This document shows positions 17,448 through 25,727 of a stretch of DNA of 64,000 nt, piece after piece. Source of the stretch: Heliorestis acidaminivorans. Its GTDB lineage: Bacteria; Bacillota; Desulfitobacteriia; Heliobacteriales; Heliobacteriaceae. Under the pieces are notes generated by a model. It searched no databases. It worked only from the letters and a program-made list of their open reading frames with translations, and had not been told where the DNA came from. A program made the translations under genes and the position numbers. The stretch's first letter is position 1; each line of letters begins with the position of its first letter. Where the stretch lies: the NCBI RefSeq assembly GCF_008933955.1, contig NZ_WBXO01000011.1, forward strand, positions 34,999 to 98,998. The letters run 5' to 3'.

Positions 17448-17476
17448 TTGACAAGCTCTAACTGGTTGTTTAGAAT
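17448..17476 (+). promoter_or_regulatory. Sigma-A-type promoter of thrS
   Basis: TTGACA at 17448-17453, 17-base spacer, TAGAAT at 17471-17476. The ~75-base leader after it is too short for a T-box. Confidence 0.8.
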
Positions 17477-17555
17477 TAAATTTTGAGATGGAATTGTAGA
17501 CCTCTCACTTCCAAAGAGGGAAGGAGGGGTTGATTTTATATGAGGAGGACTCACT

Positions 17556-19487
17556 GTGAATATGGTAAAGGTAACTCTAAAGGATGGTTCGGTCCGGGAG
17601 TTTCCACAGGGAACGACAATCGGCGAGATGGCCTTTGCCATTAGCCGCAAATTAGGCCAACAAGCACTAGCAGGTAAGATTAACGGTAAAGTTGTTAGTT
17701 TATTGACAACTGTTACTGAGGATAGCTATATTGAAATTCTAACTTTTGATTCTGCCGAAGGAAGAGAAGTTTATCGACACTCCTCTTCCCACCTTTTAGC
17801 TCAGGCTGTACAAAGACTTTTCCCTGGCACAAAGCTAGGTATTGGTCCAGCCATTGAAGATGGCTTCTATTACGATTTTGATTCTTTACACAAATTTACA
17901 CCTGAAGATATAGAAGCGATTGAAAAAGAGATGGCTTCTATCGTTAAGGCTGATTATCCTATTGAAGGACAAGTTCTTCCACGTGAGGAAGCGATCCGCT
18001 TTTTCGAGGAGAAAGGTGAGCATTACAAGGTTGAGTTGATTCAAGATCTTCCACCGGATACTCCTATCAGCATTTACAGTCAAGGAGATTTTTGCGATCT
18101 CTGTGCAGGCCCACACTTGCCTTCTACAGGACGCTTAAAAGCTTATAAATTAATGAGTCTAGCAGGTGCTTATTGGCGAGGTAGTGAGAAGAACAAGATG
18201 CTTCAACGCATCTATGGTACTTCTTTTCCCAAAAAGTCGGAGTTGGACGAGCATCTCCATCGACTAGAAGAAGCCAAGCGTCGCGATCACCGCAAAATCG
18301 GTCAAGAGCTAGAGCTATTTACTATGATGGAGGAAGGCCCTGGTTTTCCTTTGTTCTTCCCCAAAGGTATGATTTTGCGTAATGAACTGGAGAAATTCTG
18401 GCGTCAAGAACATGAGCAAGCTGGTTATCAGGAGATTCGCACACCAATTATCTTAAACCGAGCTCTCTGGGAGCGCTCCGGTCATTGGCAACACTATCAT
18501 GAGAATATGTACTTCACTCAAATTGACGAACAAGATTTTGCGGTTAAGCCCATGAATTGTCCTGGTGGCATGCTCGTCTATCGCTCAGCAATTCACTCCT
18601 ACCGCGATTTGCCTTTGCGCTTAGCGGAACTAGGACTTGTGCACCGCCATGAACTATCTGGAGCTCTCCATGGCTTAATGCGAGTCCGTTGCTTTACCCA
18701 AGATGATGCTCATATCTTCATGCTTCCTTCACAGATCAAGGCAGAGATTATCGCTGTTATCAATCTAGTTGATCGCTTCTATAAAACTTTTGGCTTTGAC
18801 TATCATGTGGAGTTATCAACAAGACCAGAAAAATCCATGGGCAGTGATGAGAGCTGGGAAATGGCTACAACAGCCTTGGAAGAAGCCCTAAAAGAACGTG
18901 AGATGGCTTATAAAGTCAACCCTGGCGATGGTGCTTTCTATGGACCGAAGATTGACTTTCATCTCCGTGATTGCTTAGGCAGAACTTGGCAATGTGGTAC
19001 AATTCAGCTTGACTTCCAATTGCCTGAGAAGTTCGATCTTAACTATATCGGTGAAGACGGTCAAAAGCACAGACCAGTCATGATTCATCGCGTTGTCTTC
19101 GGTTCTATTGAACGTTTTATCGGAATTCTTACTGAGCATTATGCTGGCGCTTTCCCTATCTGGTTAGCACCTGAACAAGTACGCATCTTGCCTATTACAG
19201 ACCGACACCGTGATTATGCAGAGCAAGTTAAATCTGCTCTCGTGCGAGCTGGCGTTCGTGTTGAAGTAGATGGTCGCAGTGAGAAGATTGGCTATAAGAT
19301 TCGGGAAGGACAAGTTAAGAAAGTTCCTTACCTGCTTGTTGTAGGTGATAAAGAAGCGGAAAATGGCGCTGTCGCAGTCCGTAAGCGTGGCGAAGGCGAC
19401 CTTGGCGCTGTTGCTTTAGAGGAATTTGTGGAGAGAATTAAGCGAGAAATAATAGAAAAAGAAAATACTGATTTGCTGAAATGTTAG
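17556..19487 (+). CDS. thrS: Threonyl-tRNA synthetase
   Basis: A 643-residue class II synthetase of full length that charges tRNA-Thr. Domains are TGS (1-62, starting with VKVTLKDGSVREFPQGTTIGEM), the N2 editing/SAD domain (HSSSHLLAQAVQ and CDLCAGPHLPSTG, with zinc-type His/Cys residues), the catalytic core with MNCPGGMLVY (zinc Cys) and RVRCFTQDDAHIF (motif 2), and an anticodon-binding domain from ~540 (VRILPITDRHRDYA). GTG follows TGAGGAGGA. Unlike many Firmicute thrS genes it has no T-box leader. Confidence 0.98.
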   Translation: MNMVKVTLKDGSVREFPQGTTIGEMAFAISRKLGQQALAGKINGKVVSLLTTVTEDSYIEILTFDSAEGREVYRHSSSHLLAQAVQRLFPGTKLGIGPAIEDGFYYDFDSLHKFTPEDIEAIEKEMASIVKADYPIEGQVLPREEAIRFFEEKGEHYKVELIQDLPPDTPISIYSQGDFCDLCAGPHLPSTGRLKAYKLMSLAGAYWRGSEKNKMLQRIYGTSFPKKSELDEHLHRLEEAKRRDHRKIGQELELFTMMEEGPGFPLFFPKGMILRNELEKFWRQEHEQAGYQEIRTPIILNRALWERSGHWQHYHENMYFTQIDEQDFAVKPMNCPGGMLVYRSAIHSYRDLPLRLAELGLVHRHELSGALHGLMRVRCFTQDDAHIFMLPSQIKAEIIAVINLVDRFYKTFGFDYHVELSTRPEKSMGSDESWEMATTALEEALKEREMAYKVNPGDGAFYGPKIDFHLRDCLGRTWQCGTIQLDFQLPEKFDLNYIGEDGQKHRPVMIHRVVFGSIERFIGILTEHYAGAFPIWLAPEQVRILPITDRHRDYAEQVKSALVRAGVRVEVDGRSEKIGYKIREGQVKKVPYLLVVGDKEAENGAVAVRKRGEGDLGAVALEEFVERIKREIIEKENTDLLKC

Positions 19488-19493
19488 GAAATA

Positions 19494-19526
19494 AAAAGGG
19501 ATCTTCTAAGGAAGGTCCCTTTTTTG
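19494..19526 (+). terminator. Rho-independent terminator of thrS
   Basis: AAAGGGATCTTCT / GGAAGGTCCCTTT hairpin followed by a T run. Confidence 0.85.
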
Positions 19527-19596
19527 CCTTTTGGCATATAATGCATTGTCTATAACCTAGCTCGAAAGGACACTGTGGAACGGAGGGTCGATACAA

Positions 19597-20175
19597 GTGG
19601 ACCTAACTTTAAAAGATACATCAACGACTGTTGTCGTGCGTCCCAATGAAGTCGCCACGGCATCGATAGAACTTCCCTGCATAAAACCAAAAAAAGAAAA
19701 AGCAAAGTTTAAATGTATTATTGAGTTGCGCAAGCTATTAGATACGGAAGTAGAAGCACAACTTGTAGAAGAGAAGGAAAAGTCATGTCTAGACATACCT
19801 GGAGCGACAGTAAACATTTTAGTATCTTATGTTGATTACAAAGCGACAGAAGAAGTGATCACCAAAGAATTGTTGAAAATATTTGGCGTCCCCCAAGAGG
19901 CTAAGATCATAGCCTGTAAGCCCTTAAATCTGAGAACGAAAGTTGAAATAATAAATGAAGATACTTATCAGGTACAAGGCCCCAACGTTTCTGTCATTCT
20001 TTGCTTTGACCTCTTAATATTACTTTCAGAGGATCGCAAGGAGCGTACACAAATTGTTTCACGGCAATTATGCGACCTCTATTGCAAAGCTCTCTTTTGC
20101 GTACCAGAGGTCCAAGAGGGCTGTCTTGTAGCAAAAGGGATGGTAGTTCCACTAGAGCCTTATTGTGATTTTTGA
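19597..20175 (+). CDS. Unrecognised 192-residue protein, beta-rich
   Basis: I do not recognise this gene. A GTG start follows GGAGG at a slightly long spacing. The sequence alternates short hydrophobic strands (TTVVVRPNEV, ATVNILVSYVDY, NVSVILCFDLLIL) with charged loops, includes ATEEVITKELLKIFGVP, and has about ten cysteines with no regular metal motif. There is no signal peptide or membrane segment. A soluble beta-domain protein such as a spore-coat or SPOCS-like protein is possible, but this is a guess. It is a single-gene unit between two strong terminators. Confidence 0.55.
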   Translation: MDLTLKDTSTTVVVRPNEVATASIELPCIKPKKEKAKFKCIIELRKLLDTEVEAQLVEEKEKSCLDIPGATVNILVSYVDYKATEEVITKELLKIFGVPQEAKIIACKPLNLRTKVEIINEDTYQVQGPNVSVILCFDLLILLSEDRKERTQIVSRQLCDLYCKALFCVPEVQEGCLVAKGMVVPLEPYCDF

Positions 20176-20208
20176 GAATAATAATTCATGAAAAGACATA
20201 AAGATACA

Positions 20209-20250
20209 ATAAAAGAGCCTTTTTCTAATCTTAGAAAAAGGCTCTTTTAT
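20209..20250. terminator. Bidirectional terminator
   Basis: Perfect 20-base arms (ATAAAAGAGCCTTTTTCTAA and complement) around a TC loop, between converging genes. Confidence 0.92.
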
Positions 20251-20271
20251 CTTTCTTTGCCTATGCTACTG

Positions 20272-21258
20272 TTACTTGGGCTGAAGAGGATTATAGTTGC
20301 GAAATGCTTCGATCGTTCGCTGTAAGCCTAATTGTAAAGGCACAGTCGGTTTCCACTGCAAAACCTTCTTGGCCCTATCAATAACGGGCTTTCTTTGCTT
20401 AGGATCATCGGCAGGTAAAGGTTTAAAAACGAGTTTACTCTTTGAGCCTGTTAGAGATAAGATTTCACGAGCAAGCTCTAGAATCGTATACTCTTCTGGA
20501 TTACCTAAATTGATAGGCTTACAGTAAGAAGAATACATGGTACTACATAGGCCCTCAATAAGATCATCGATATATTGAAAGCTTCTGCTTTGCTTCCCAT
20601 CACCATAAACAGTAAGGGGGTCTTTCTGTAGTGCCTGTGTAATAAAGTTACTTACTACGCGACCATCGTTGTAGCGCATACGAGGTCCATAAGTATTGAA
20701 AATACGGACAATGCGACAGTCCAAGCCAAAACGACGACGATATTCCATCGTCAAGGCTTCAGCAAAACGCTTACTTTCATCGTAGCAAGCTCTTTCGCCA
20801 ATGGGATTGACGTGACCCCAATAAGTTTCTTCTTGAGGATGCACAAGAGGATCACCATAGACTTCCGATGTACTTGCTAAGAGAAAAGTTGCTTTTTCTT
20901 GAAGAGCTAAGTTAAGCAAATGGCGAGTGCCCTCGCTGTTTACAGCCATTGTTTCTAAACTTAAATCTCGATAATCTGGCGGACTTGCCGGCGATGCTAA
21001 GTGCCAGATAAAGTCAAAAGACTCTCTAGGTAGATCTGCAGGGCAGGTTATATCGCCTTCGATAAAACGGAAGGCAGGCCCTCTTTTTTTTGCTTCCGTC
21101 AAATTTTCCTTTCTACCTGTTGAGAGATTATCAATAGCTGTCACGATATGACCTTGAGCAAGCAACTTATCAACAAGATGACTGCCCACAAAGCCTGCCC
21201 CACCACTAACTAAAGACCTTGGTGCTTTCTGCTTATCGCCCCATTCCAGAATACACAA
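20272..21258 (-). CDS. UDP-glucuronate decarboxylase (UDP-xylose synthase)
   Basis: A 328-residue short-chain (extended SDR) enzyme that turns UDP-glucuronate into UDP-xylose. The NAD fold is GGAGFVGSHL. Family-specific sequences are IWHLASPASPPDY, LLASTSEVYGDP, GHVNPIGERACYDESKR (catalytic Y-x3-K), RIFNTYGPRM and DGRVVSNFI, closely matching UXS. Start: a TTG with GGAGGAGA ~6 bases upstream, which lies inside the end of the preceding dehydrogenase gene (26-base overlap). The overlap implies translational coupling with the enzyme making its substrate. Confidence 0.92.
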   Translation of the reverse strand: MCILEWGDKQKAPRSLVSGGAGFVGSHLVDKLLAQGHIVTAIDNLSTGRKENLTEAKKRGPAFRFIEGDITCPADLPRESFDFIWHLASPASPPDYRDLSLETMAVNSEGTRHLLNLALQEKATFLLASTSEVYGDPLVHPQEETYWGHVNPIGERACYDESKRFAEALTMEYRRRFGLDCRIVRIFNTYGPRMRYNDGRVVSNFITQALQKDPLTVYGDGKQSRSFQYIDDLIEGLCSTMYSSYCKPINLGNPEEYTILELAREILSLTGSKSKLVFKPLPADDPKQRKPVIDRAKKVLQWKPTVPLQLGLQRTIEAFRNYNPLQPK

Positions 21259-22606
21259 AACCTATCTCCTCCAATCGTTGACGATCTAAGAAGTTTCTTC
21301 CATCGACGATGATAGGTTTTTTCATGAGCTCATAAACTTTTTGCCAATCAAGGGAAAGAAATTGTTCCCATTCTGTGACAAGTATTAAGCCATGACAACC
21401 TTCAGCCAGATCATAGGCATTTTGTTCATAGACAAGAGGCCACTGTGGACGAAGCCGTTGCAATTCTTCCATAGCAAGGGGGTCAAAGACTTTGACAGTG
21501 CTATCTAAAAGTAGCAATCTTTCAATCAAGTCTAATGCCGGTGCATCTCGTAAATCATCAGTCTTGGCCTTAAAAGTAAGACCGAGCAGGCCAATTTTCT
21601 TACCCCGCAAAGTTTTTAGCTCCTCTTGTAACTTGTAAATAGCTCTATAACGTTGTTCATAATTTTTTTTCAGCGAAGCTAAGAGTAGATCAGGAGAATA
21701 GCCTCTCTGTTGTGCTTCAGATATTAGTCCTCTTAGGTCTTTGCCAAAACAGCTTCCGCCCCAGCCAATTCCAGCTTTTAAGAAGGCAGAACCAATGCGC
21801 TGATCAAGACCCATGCCAAGTGCCACGTCCTTTACATCGGCACCTACGAGGTCGCAAATATTGGCAATTTCATTAATATAAGTAATCTTTGTGGCAAGAA
21901 AAGCATTAGAAGCGTACTTAATAAGCTCAGAGCTAATGGGATCAAATTGAACAAAAGGCACTTTGCTCATCTTAGATGGTCTGGCTGGAAAAGAAGAAGG
22001 TAAATTAAATTTTTGTTCAATTAGCGGTTCGTACAAAGTCTTCAAAAGAGCAAGACCTTGAGAGCAATGACATCCTACGACAATGCGATCGGGATAAAAG
22101 ACATCTTCAATGGCGTTACCTTCACGAAGAAACTCTGGATTGCTAGCCACAGCAAAATTAACTTTTTCTGTTCCTGTCTCACTAAGACTTTGCTGAATTA
22201 GCCCTTCTACCAGCTGATGAGTTCCCACAGGAACAGTACTTTTATTAACAATAAGGTAATAACGATGAGGTTGTAGTGTTTTTCCAATTTGACGTGCTAC
22301 TTGACGAACATAAGTCATATCGACAGCACCAGTGTTAGGAGCCGTCGGGGTACCGACAGCAATAAAAATGACCTCACTTTTTGCAAGTGCTTCTTCCAAA
22401 GAAGAAGTGAAAAGAAGCCTTTGCTTAGGCAGGAGATCTTGAACCAGCTCTTCTAGATAGGGCTCATAAAAAGTAATTTTACCTTTTTTTAAGGCTTCAA
22501 TTTTTGCTTTATCTACGTCGTGACAAATAACCTTGTGTCCCAGAAAAGCAAAAGATGCTCCCGTTACTAAACCTACATAACCTGTGCCAATTACGGCAAC
22601 GTCCAC
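21233..22606 (-). CDS. UDP-glucose 6-dehydrogenase
   Basis: A 457-residue cytosolic NAD-dependent enzyme that oxidises UDP-glucose to UDP-glucuronate. The N-terminal Rossmann motif is VAVIGTGYVGLVTG. The catalytic-cysteine region is IGWGGSCFGKDLRGL. The central dimer helix contains ELIKYASNAFLATKI, and the C-terminal domain has LLGLTFKAKTDDLRDAP and VDGRNFLD. GTG follows GAGGAG. Together with the overlapping downstream gene it provides a two-step route from UDP-glucose to UDP-xylose for the adjacent glycosyltransferases. Confidence 0.96.
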   Translation of the reverse strand: MDVAVIGTGYVGLVTGASFAFLGHKVICHDVDKAKIEALKKGKITFYEPYLEELVQDLLPKQRLLFTSSLEEALAKSEVIFIAVGTPTAPNTGAVDMTYVRQVARQIGKTLQPHRYYLIVNKSTVPVGTHQLVEGLIQQSLSETGTEKVNFAVASNPEFLREGNAIEDVFYPDRIVVGCHCSQGLALLKTLYEPLIEQKFNLPSSFPARPSKMSKVPFVQFDPISSELIKYASNAFLATKITYINEIANICDLVGADVKDVALGMGLDQRIGSAFLKAGIGWGGSCFGKDLRGLISEAQQRGYSPDLLLASLKKNYEQRYRAIYKLQEELKTLRGKKIGLLGLTFKAKTDDLRDAPALDLIERLLLLDSTVKVFDPLAMEELQRLRPQWPLVYEQNAYDLAEGCHGLILVTEWEQFLSLDWQKVYELMKKPIIVDGRNFLDRQRLEEIGFVYSGMGR

Positions 22607-22749
22607 GTGCCTTCACTCCTCTACGTTTGCAGGAAAAACCAAAAATAATTAAGCATAAAGAGCAAAAGTAAAGATGAAATATCAATTCAGGTTATTAAAA
22701 AAATCTACTTTGGTGACGACTAATAAAACCATATCAGGAGGCAAAAAGA

Positions 22750-24723
22750 ATGCCTTACAAGATCTGGATGGCAACAGAGAGTAGTTGGTCCAATTCTATT
22801 GATGATGTGACAGCTTATACTTGGCACTGTGCCAAAATGTACGAACAGCAAGGTCATCAAGTAACAGTCTTTTTTCCTTCTCTAAATAGTGAGACAGAAG
22901 CAACTAATCAAGAAGCTTTTCTATATGACGGCTCCATACGTCTAATCCCTTATGAAGTGAAACAATACTACAATTTAGAAAAAGCAGAAAGCCTTAGCTA
23001 TAACTTTACTGATAGATTAGAAGAAATCATGAAGGCCGAGGGCATACCGCTGGTGCTTACAGGTCCTCTCCGCGGTGCTCTACTTTTTCATGCATTGCAA
23101 AAAAGAAAAGTTAACTGGCCTTATTTTCGTGATCTCACCATACTATGCTATTTACAAGAACCTTTTTTCCTACTTCAAAAAAGAAATCAAGCTCCCCTAT
23201 ACCGTTTTGACAACTATCGCCTTGGTCTGCTGGAGAAGCAATGTCTCTTAGACGTTGATGGTCTGATCAGTCCCACAGCAAGCTTGCTAGAGATGCTTAA
23301 AGTAGAGTTAAACTGTCGAGATGAGCTTGAGCAAAAAGTGACTCTAATTGTGCCTCATCCTTTTGAGAAAAGACAAAAAAAACCGCCTTCCCTAGATAAA
23401 GAGGAAGCGGGAGGAGAGCAGAAAGAAAAGGCAGTTTATATAGGACCTCTGCAATATGGTTACGGAATTCTGGAATGGTTAAAGAAATTCAAAGAACTAT
23501 GGGATGAAGGATTTTCCATAGCTTTACACATTGTTGGTGATAAGTCTCTTTTTGAACAAAAAGAAGAACCTATGGAAGAGCATCTTCGAAAAAAGTATCA
23601 AAGTTATATACAAAAAGGACTTCTCACTATTGAAAAGCCCTTTTACGACCAAGATATAGCTGAACTTTTGCAAAGCTATCACTACTTGCTCCTGCCACCA
23701 GAGCGAGATAGCCTACCTTATCTTCGCTTAGAAGCAATAGTATACAATATAAATTTCCTATCATTAGATCAAGACCTTCGTGAGCAGTTACAAGCTCAGC
23801 CAGGTAATAGTTCAAGCAATGATTATGAAAAGAATAAAAAGATGCTTTCCCTACAGAGCTACACAAATGTTTATCCCTTAGTAATGAAAAGCCTTCAAGA
23901 AATAGAAGAAGTGCGCAAAAACATAACTATTAGAACCAGAAGAAAAACAAGCTTGCAAAAAGATAGTCGGGAGTTACTGCTTACAGCAATTATGCCTTGT
24001 GGTCATCGTATTAATCATCTTGAAGAGAGCCTAGTTTATCTCCAATCCCGCTTTAACCAAAAGCTAGAGATTATGATCGCTGTGACGAAAAGCAAAGCGG
24101 AAAGCGCTACTAGGCTTTTTGAGAATATCCAAGGCAAGTACGATCTAACTGTCATTACTACTGAACAAGAAGATTTGATCAGAGCCAAAAAGAAAGCTCT
24201 AGAAAATGCCCAAGGTGACTATGTAACTTTTCTAGAAGCGGGAGATTGGCCAGACCCGGAATACTATCAATGGGCTGTACAGCTCTTGCAAGAGCAAGAA
24301 GAGCTCTCCTATATAGGGAGCTGGTATACACTTTTTGATGACTTTGCCATACTGCAAGATGAGCAACCCTGTCCAGCCTATGAAGCAACTTTGCCTTTCT
24401 TGCTCTTTCAAAATAGCCTACTTAGCCATGCTCTCGTCTATCGAAAAAAAGATCTTTTACACTATGGCTCTTTAGACCCTTCCTTTTACGGTGGCAGTGA
24501 AGATTATGAATGCTTAATTAATCTTGTCAAACAAGGTTGTAAAGGCCTAGTCATACCGAAAAAGCTTTATCGCTATCGCTTTCGGTTAGACGAAGCTAGA
24601 AATGATCAGAAGGTCTACTGGTATCACTTTTATCATCTCTTATCGACGAAGCATCAAGAGCTCTATCACAAGTACAGTCGAGAGATTTTTTGCCTCCTTA
24701 AGGCTAATGGACGGCAGTTGTAA
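22750..24723 (+). CDS. Two-domain glycosyltransferase, GT4-like plus degenerate GT2-like
   Basis: A 657-residue protein, paralogous over its whole length to the gene beginning at 25728. The N-terminal half is GT-B-like (KIWMATESSWSNS, CAKMYEQQGHQVTVF, AVYIGPLQYGYGILEWL). The C-terminal third has the outline of a GT2 domain (LTAIMPCGHRINHLEESL to SEDYECLINLVKQGC). Where the paralogue has the nucleotide/metal motif LDPDDW, this one reads LEAGDW, and the INDGSDD-like segment is also lost. The GT2 half is therefore probably inactive or altered. An AGGAGG-type site precedes ATG. Cytosolic, likely in cell-surface polysaccharide synthesis. Confidence 0.75.
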   Translation: MPYKIWMATESSWSNSIDDVTAYTWHCAKMYEQQGHQVTVFFPSLNSETEATNQEAFLYDGSIRLIPYEVKQYYNLEKAESLSYNFTDRLEEIMKAEGIPLVLTGPLRGALLFHALQKRKVNWPYFRDLTILCYLQEPFFLLQKRNQAPLYRFDNYRLGLLEKQCLLDVDGLISPTASLLEMLKVELNCRDELEQKVTLIVPHPFEKRQKKPPSLDKEEAGGEQKEKAVYIGPLQYGYGILEWLKKFKELWDEGFSIALHIVGDKSLFEQKEEPMEEHLRKKYQSYIQKGLLTIEKPFYDQDIAELLQSYHYLLLPPERDSLPYLRLEAIVYNINFLSLDQDLREQLQAQPGNSSSNDYEKNKKMLSLQSYTNVYPLVMKSLQEIEEVRKNITIRTRRKTSLQKDSRELLLTAIMPCGHRINHLEESLVYLQSRFNQKLEIMIAVTKSKAESATRLFENIQGKYDLTVITTEQEDLIRAKKKALENAQGDYVTFLEAGDWPDPEYYQWAVQLLQEQEELSYIGSWYTLFDDFAILQDEQPCPAYEATLPFLLFQNSLLSHALVYRKKDLLHYGSLDPSFYGGSEDYECLINLVKQGCKGLVIPKKLYRYRFRLDEARNDQKVYWYHFYHLLSTKHQELYHKYSREIFCLLKANGRQL

Positions 24724-24741
24724 AGAAGGGGGGAAAGAGCT

Positions 24742-25725
24742 GTGGCGATCCTAGTCACCGGTGGCGCTGGCTATGTAGGCAGTCATTGTATCTTAGCTCT
24801 GCTAGAACGAAGAGAGGAAATCATCATTGTCGATGATCTTTCCACAGGTACGATGGAGCTAGTGCCGCCAGAGCTTCCTTTTTATCATGGCGATATAGGG
24901 GACGAAAAGTTTTTACAGAAAATATTTCTCAATCATCAGATTGAAGCAGTCTTTCACTTTGCCGCCAAAGCCTTAGTCGGAGAGTCGATGCTCGATCCGG
25001 CTAACTACTTTATCAACAACACAGCTAAGACGTCCCAACTATTAAAAACCATGACAGAATACGCTATCCCATACTTGATTTTTTCCTCTTCTGCCGCTGT
25101 CTATGGAGAACCGAGAATACTCCCCATTCCAGAAGAACATCCTACCTTACCCCAAAACCCTTATGGGCTTTCTAAGTTAATGACAGAACAAATGCTTCAG
25201 TGGTTTGAGCAAGTACATGGACTGCGGTGGGTAGCATTACGTTATTTTAATGCCGCTGGTGCTGACATTCAGGGGCGACGCGGTGAGATTCATGATCCAG
25301 AAAGTCACCTCATACCTAATGTGCTGAAAGTCGCTTCCGGTGAAAAAAAGAGCCTCTCTATCCTAGGGAATAACTACGCCACAGCTGACGGTACAGCCAT
25401 TCGAGATTATATTCATGTTACCGATCTCGCCTCCGCCCATAGCTTAGCTTATGAAAGTTTACAAAGAGGCTTACCTTCAGGCGCTTATAACCTAGGCAAC
25501 AATCGTGGCTATTCCATCTTAGAAGTTGTAGAAAAAGTAGAGCAAATAACAGGTAAAAAGATTGCTTATCAATTTGAACCAGCAAGAGCAGGCGATCCCT
25601 CTGTGCTCATAGCATCTGCTGAGAAAGCCAAAAAAGAACTAGGCTGGCAACCTCGCTATAGCACCTTAGAGAGAATTCTTGAAGACGCTTGGAAGTGGCA
25701 GCAAAGCCAGAGAAAGGGAGAGTAG
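24742..25725 (+). CDS. galE: UDP-glucose 4-epimerase
   Basis: A 327-residue extended SDR enzyme interconverting UDP-glucose and UDP-galactose. It shows ILVTGGAGYVGSHC, VFHFAAKALVGESM, FSSSAAVYGEP, the catalytic Y-G-L-S-K pair in NPYGLSKLMTEQM, LRYFNAAGAD and RDYIHVTDLA, all diagnostic of GalE. GTG is preceded by AAGGGGGGAAAG. It sits between two glycosyltransferase genes with 18-base and 2-base gaps, so it is part of their operon and presumably supplies UDP-galactose. Confidence 0.95.
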   Translation: MAILVTGGAGYVGSHCILALLERREEIIIVDDLSTGTMELVPPELPFYHGDIGDEKFLQKIFLNHQIEAVFHFAAKALVGESMLDPANYFINNTAKTSQLLKTMTEYAIPYLIFSSSAAVYGEPRILPIPEEHPTLPQNPYGLSKLMTEQMLQWFEQVHGLRWVALRYFNAAGADIQGRRGEIHDPESHLIPNVLKVASGEKKSLSILGNNYATADGTAIRDYIHVTDLASAHSLAYESLQRGLPSGAYNLGNNRGYSILEVVEKVEQITGKKIAYQFEPARAGDPSVLIASAEKAKKELGWQPRYSTLERILEDAWKWQQSQRKGE

Positions 25726-25727
25726 GC

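Noticed and set aside
17477..17555. T-box in front of thrS
   Set aside because: The leader is only ~75 bases and has no GGTGG motif, so it cannot be a T-box.
25689..25727. Earlier start of the GT4-GT2 protein inside galE
   Set aside because: That start lacks a ribosome site. The ATG at 25728 has GGGAGAG and gives the family-typical N-terminus.
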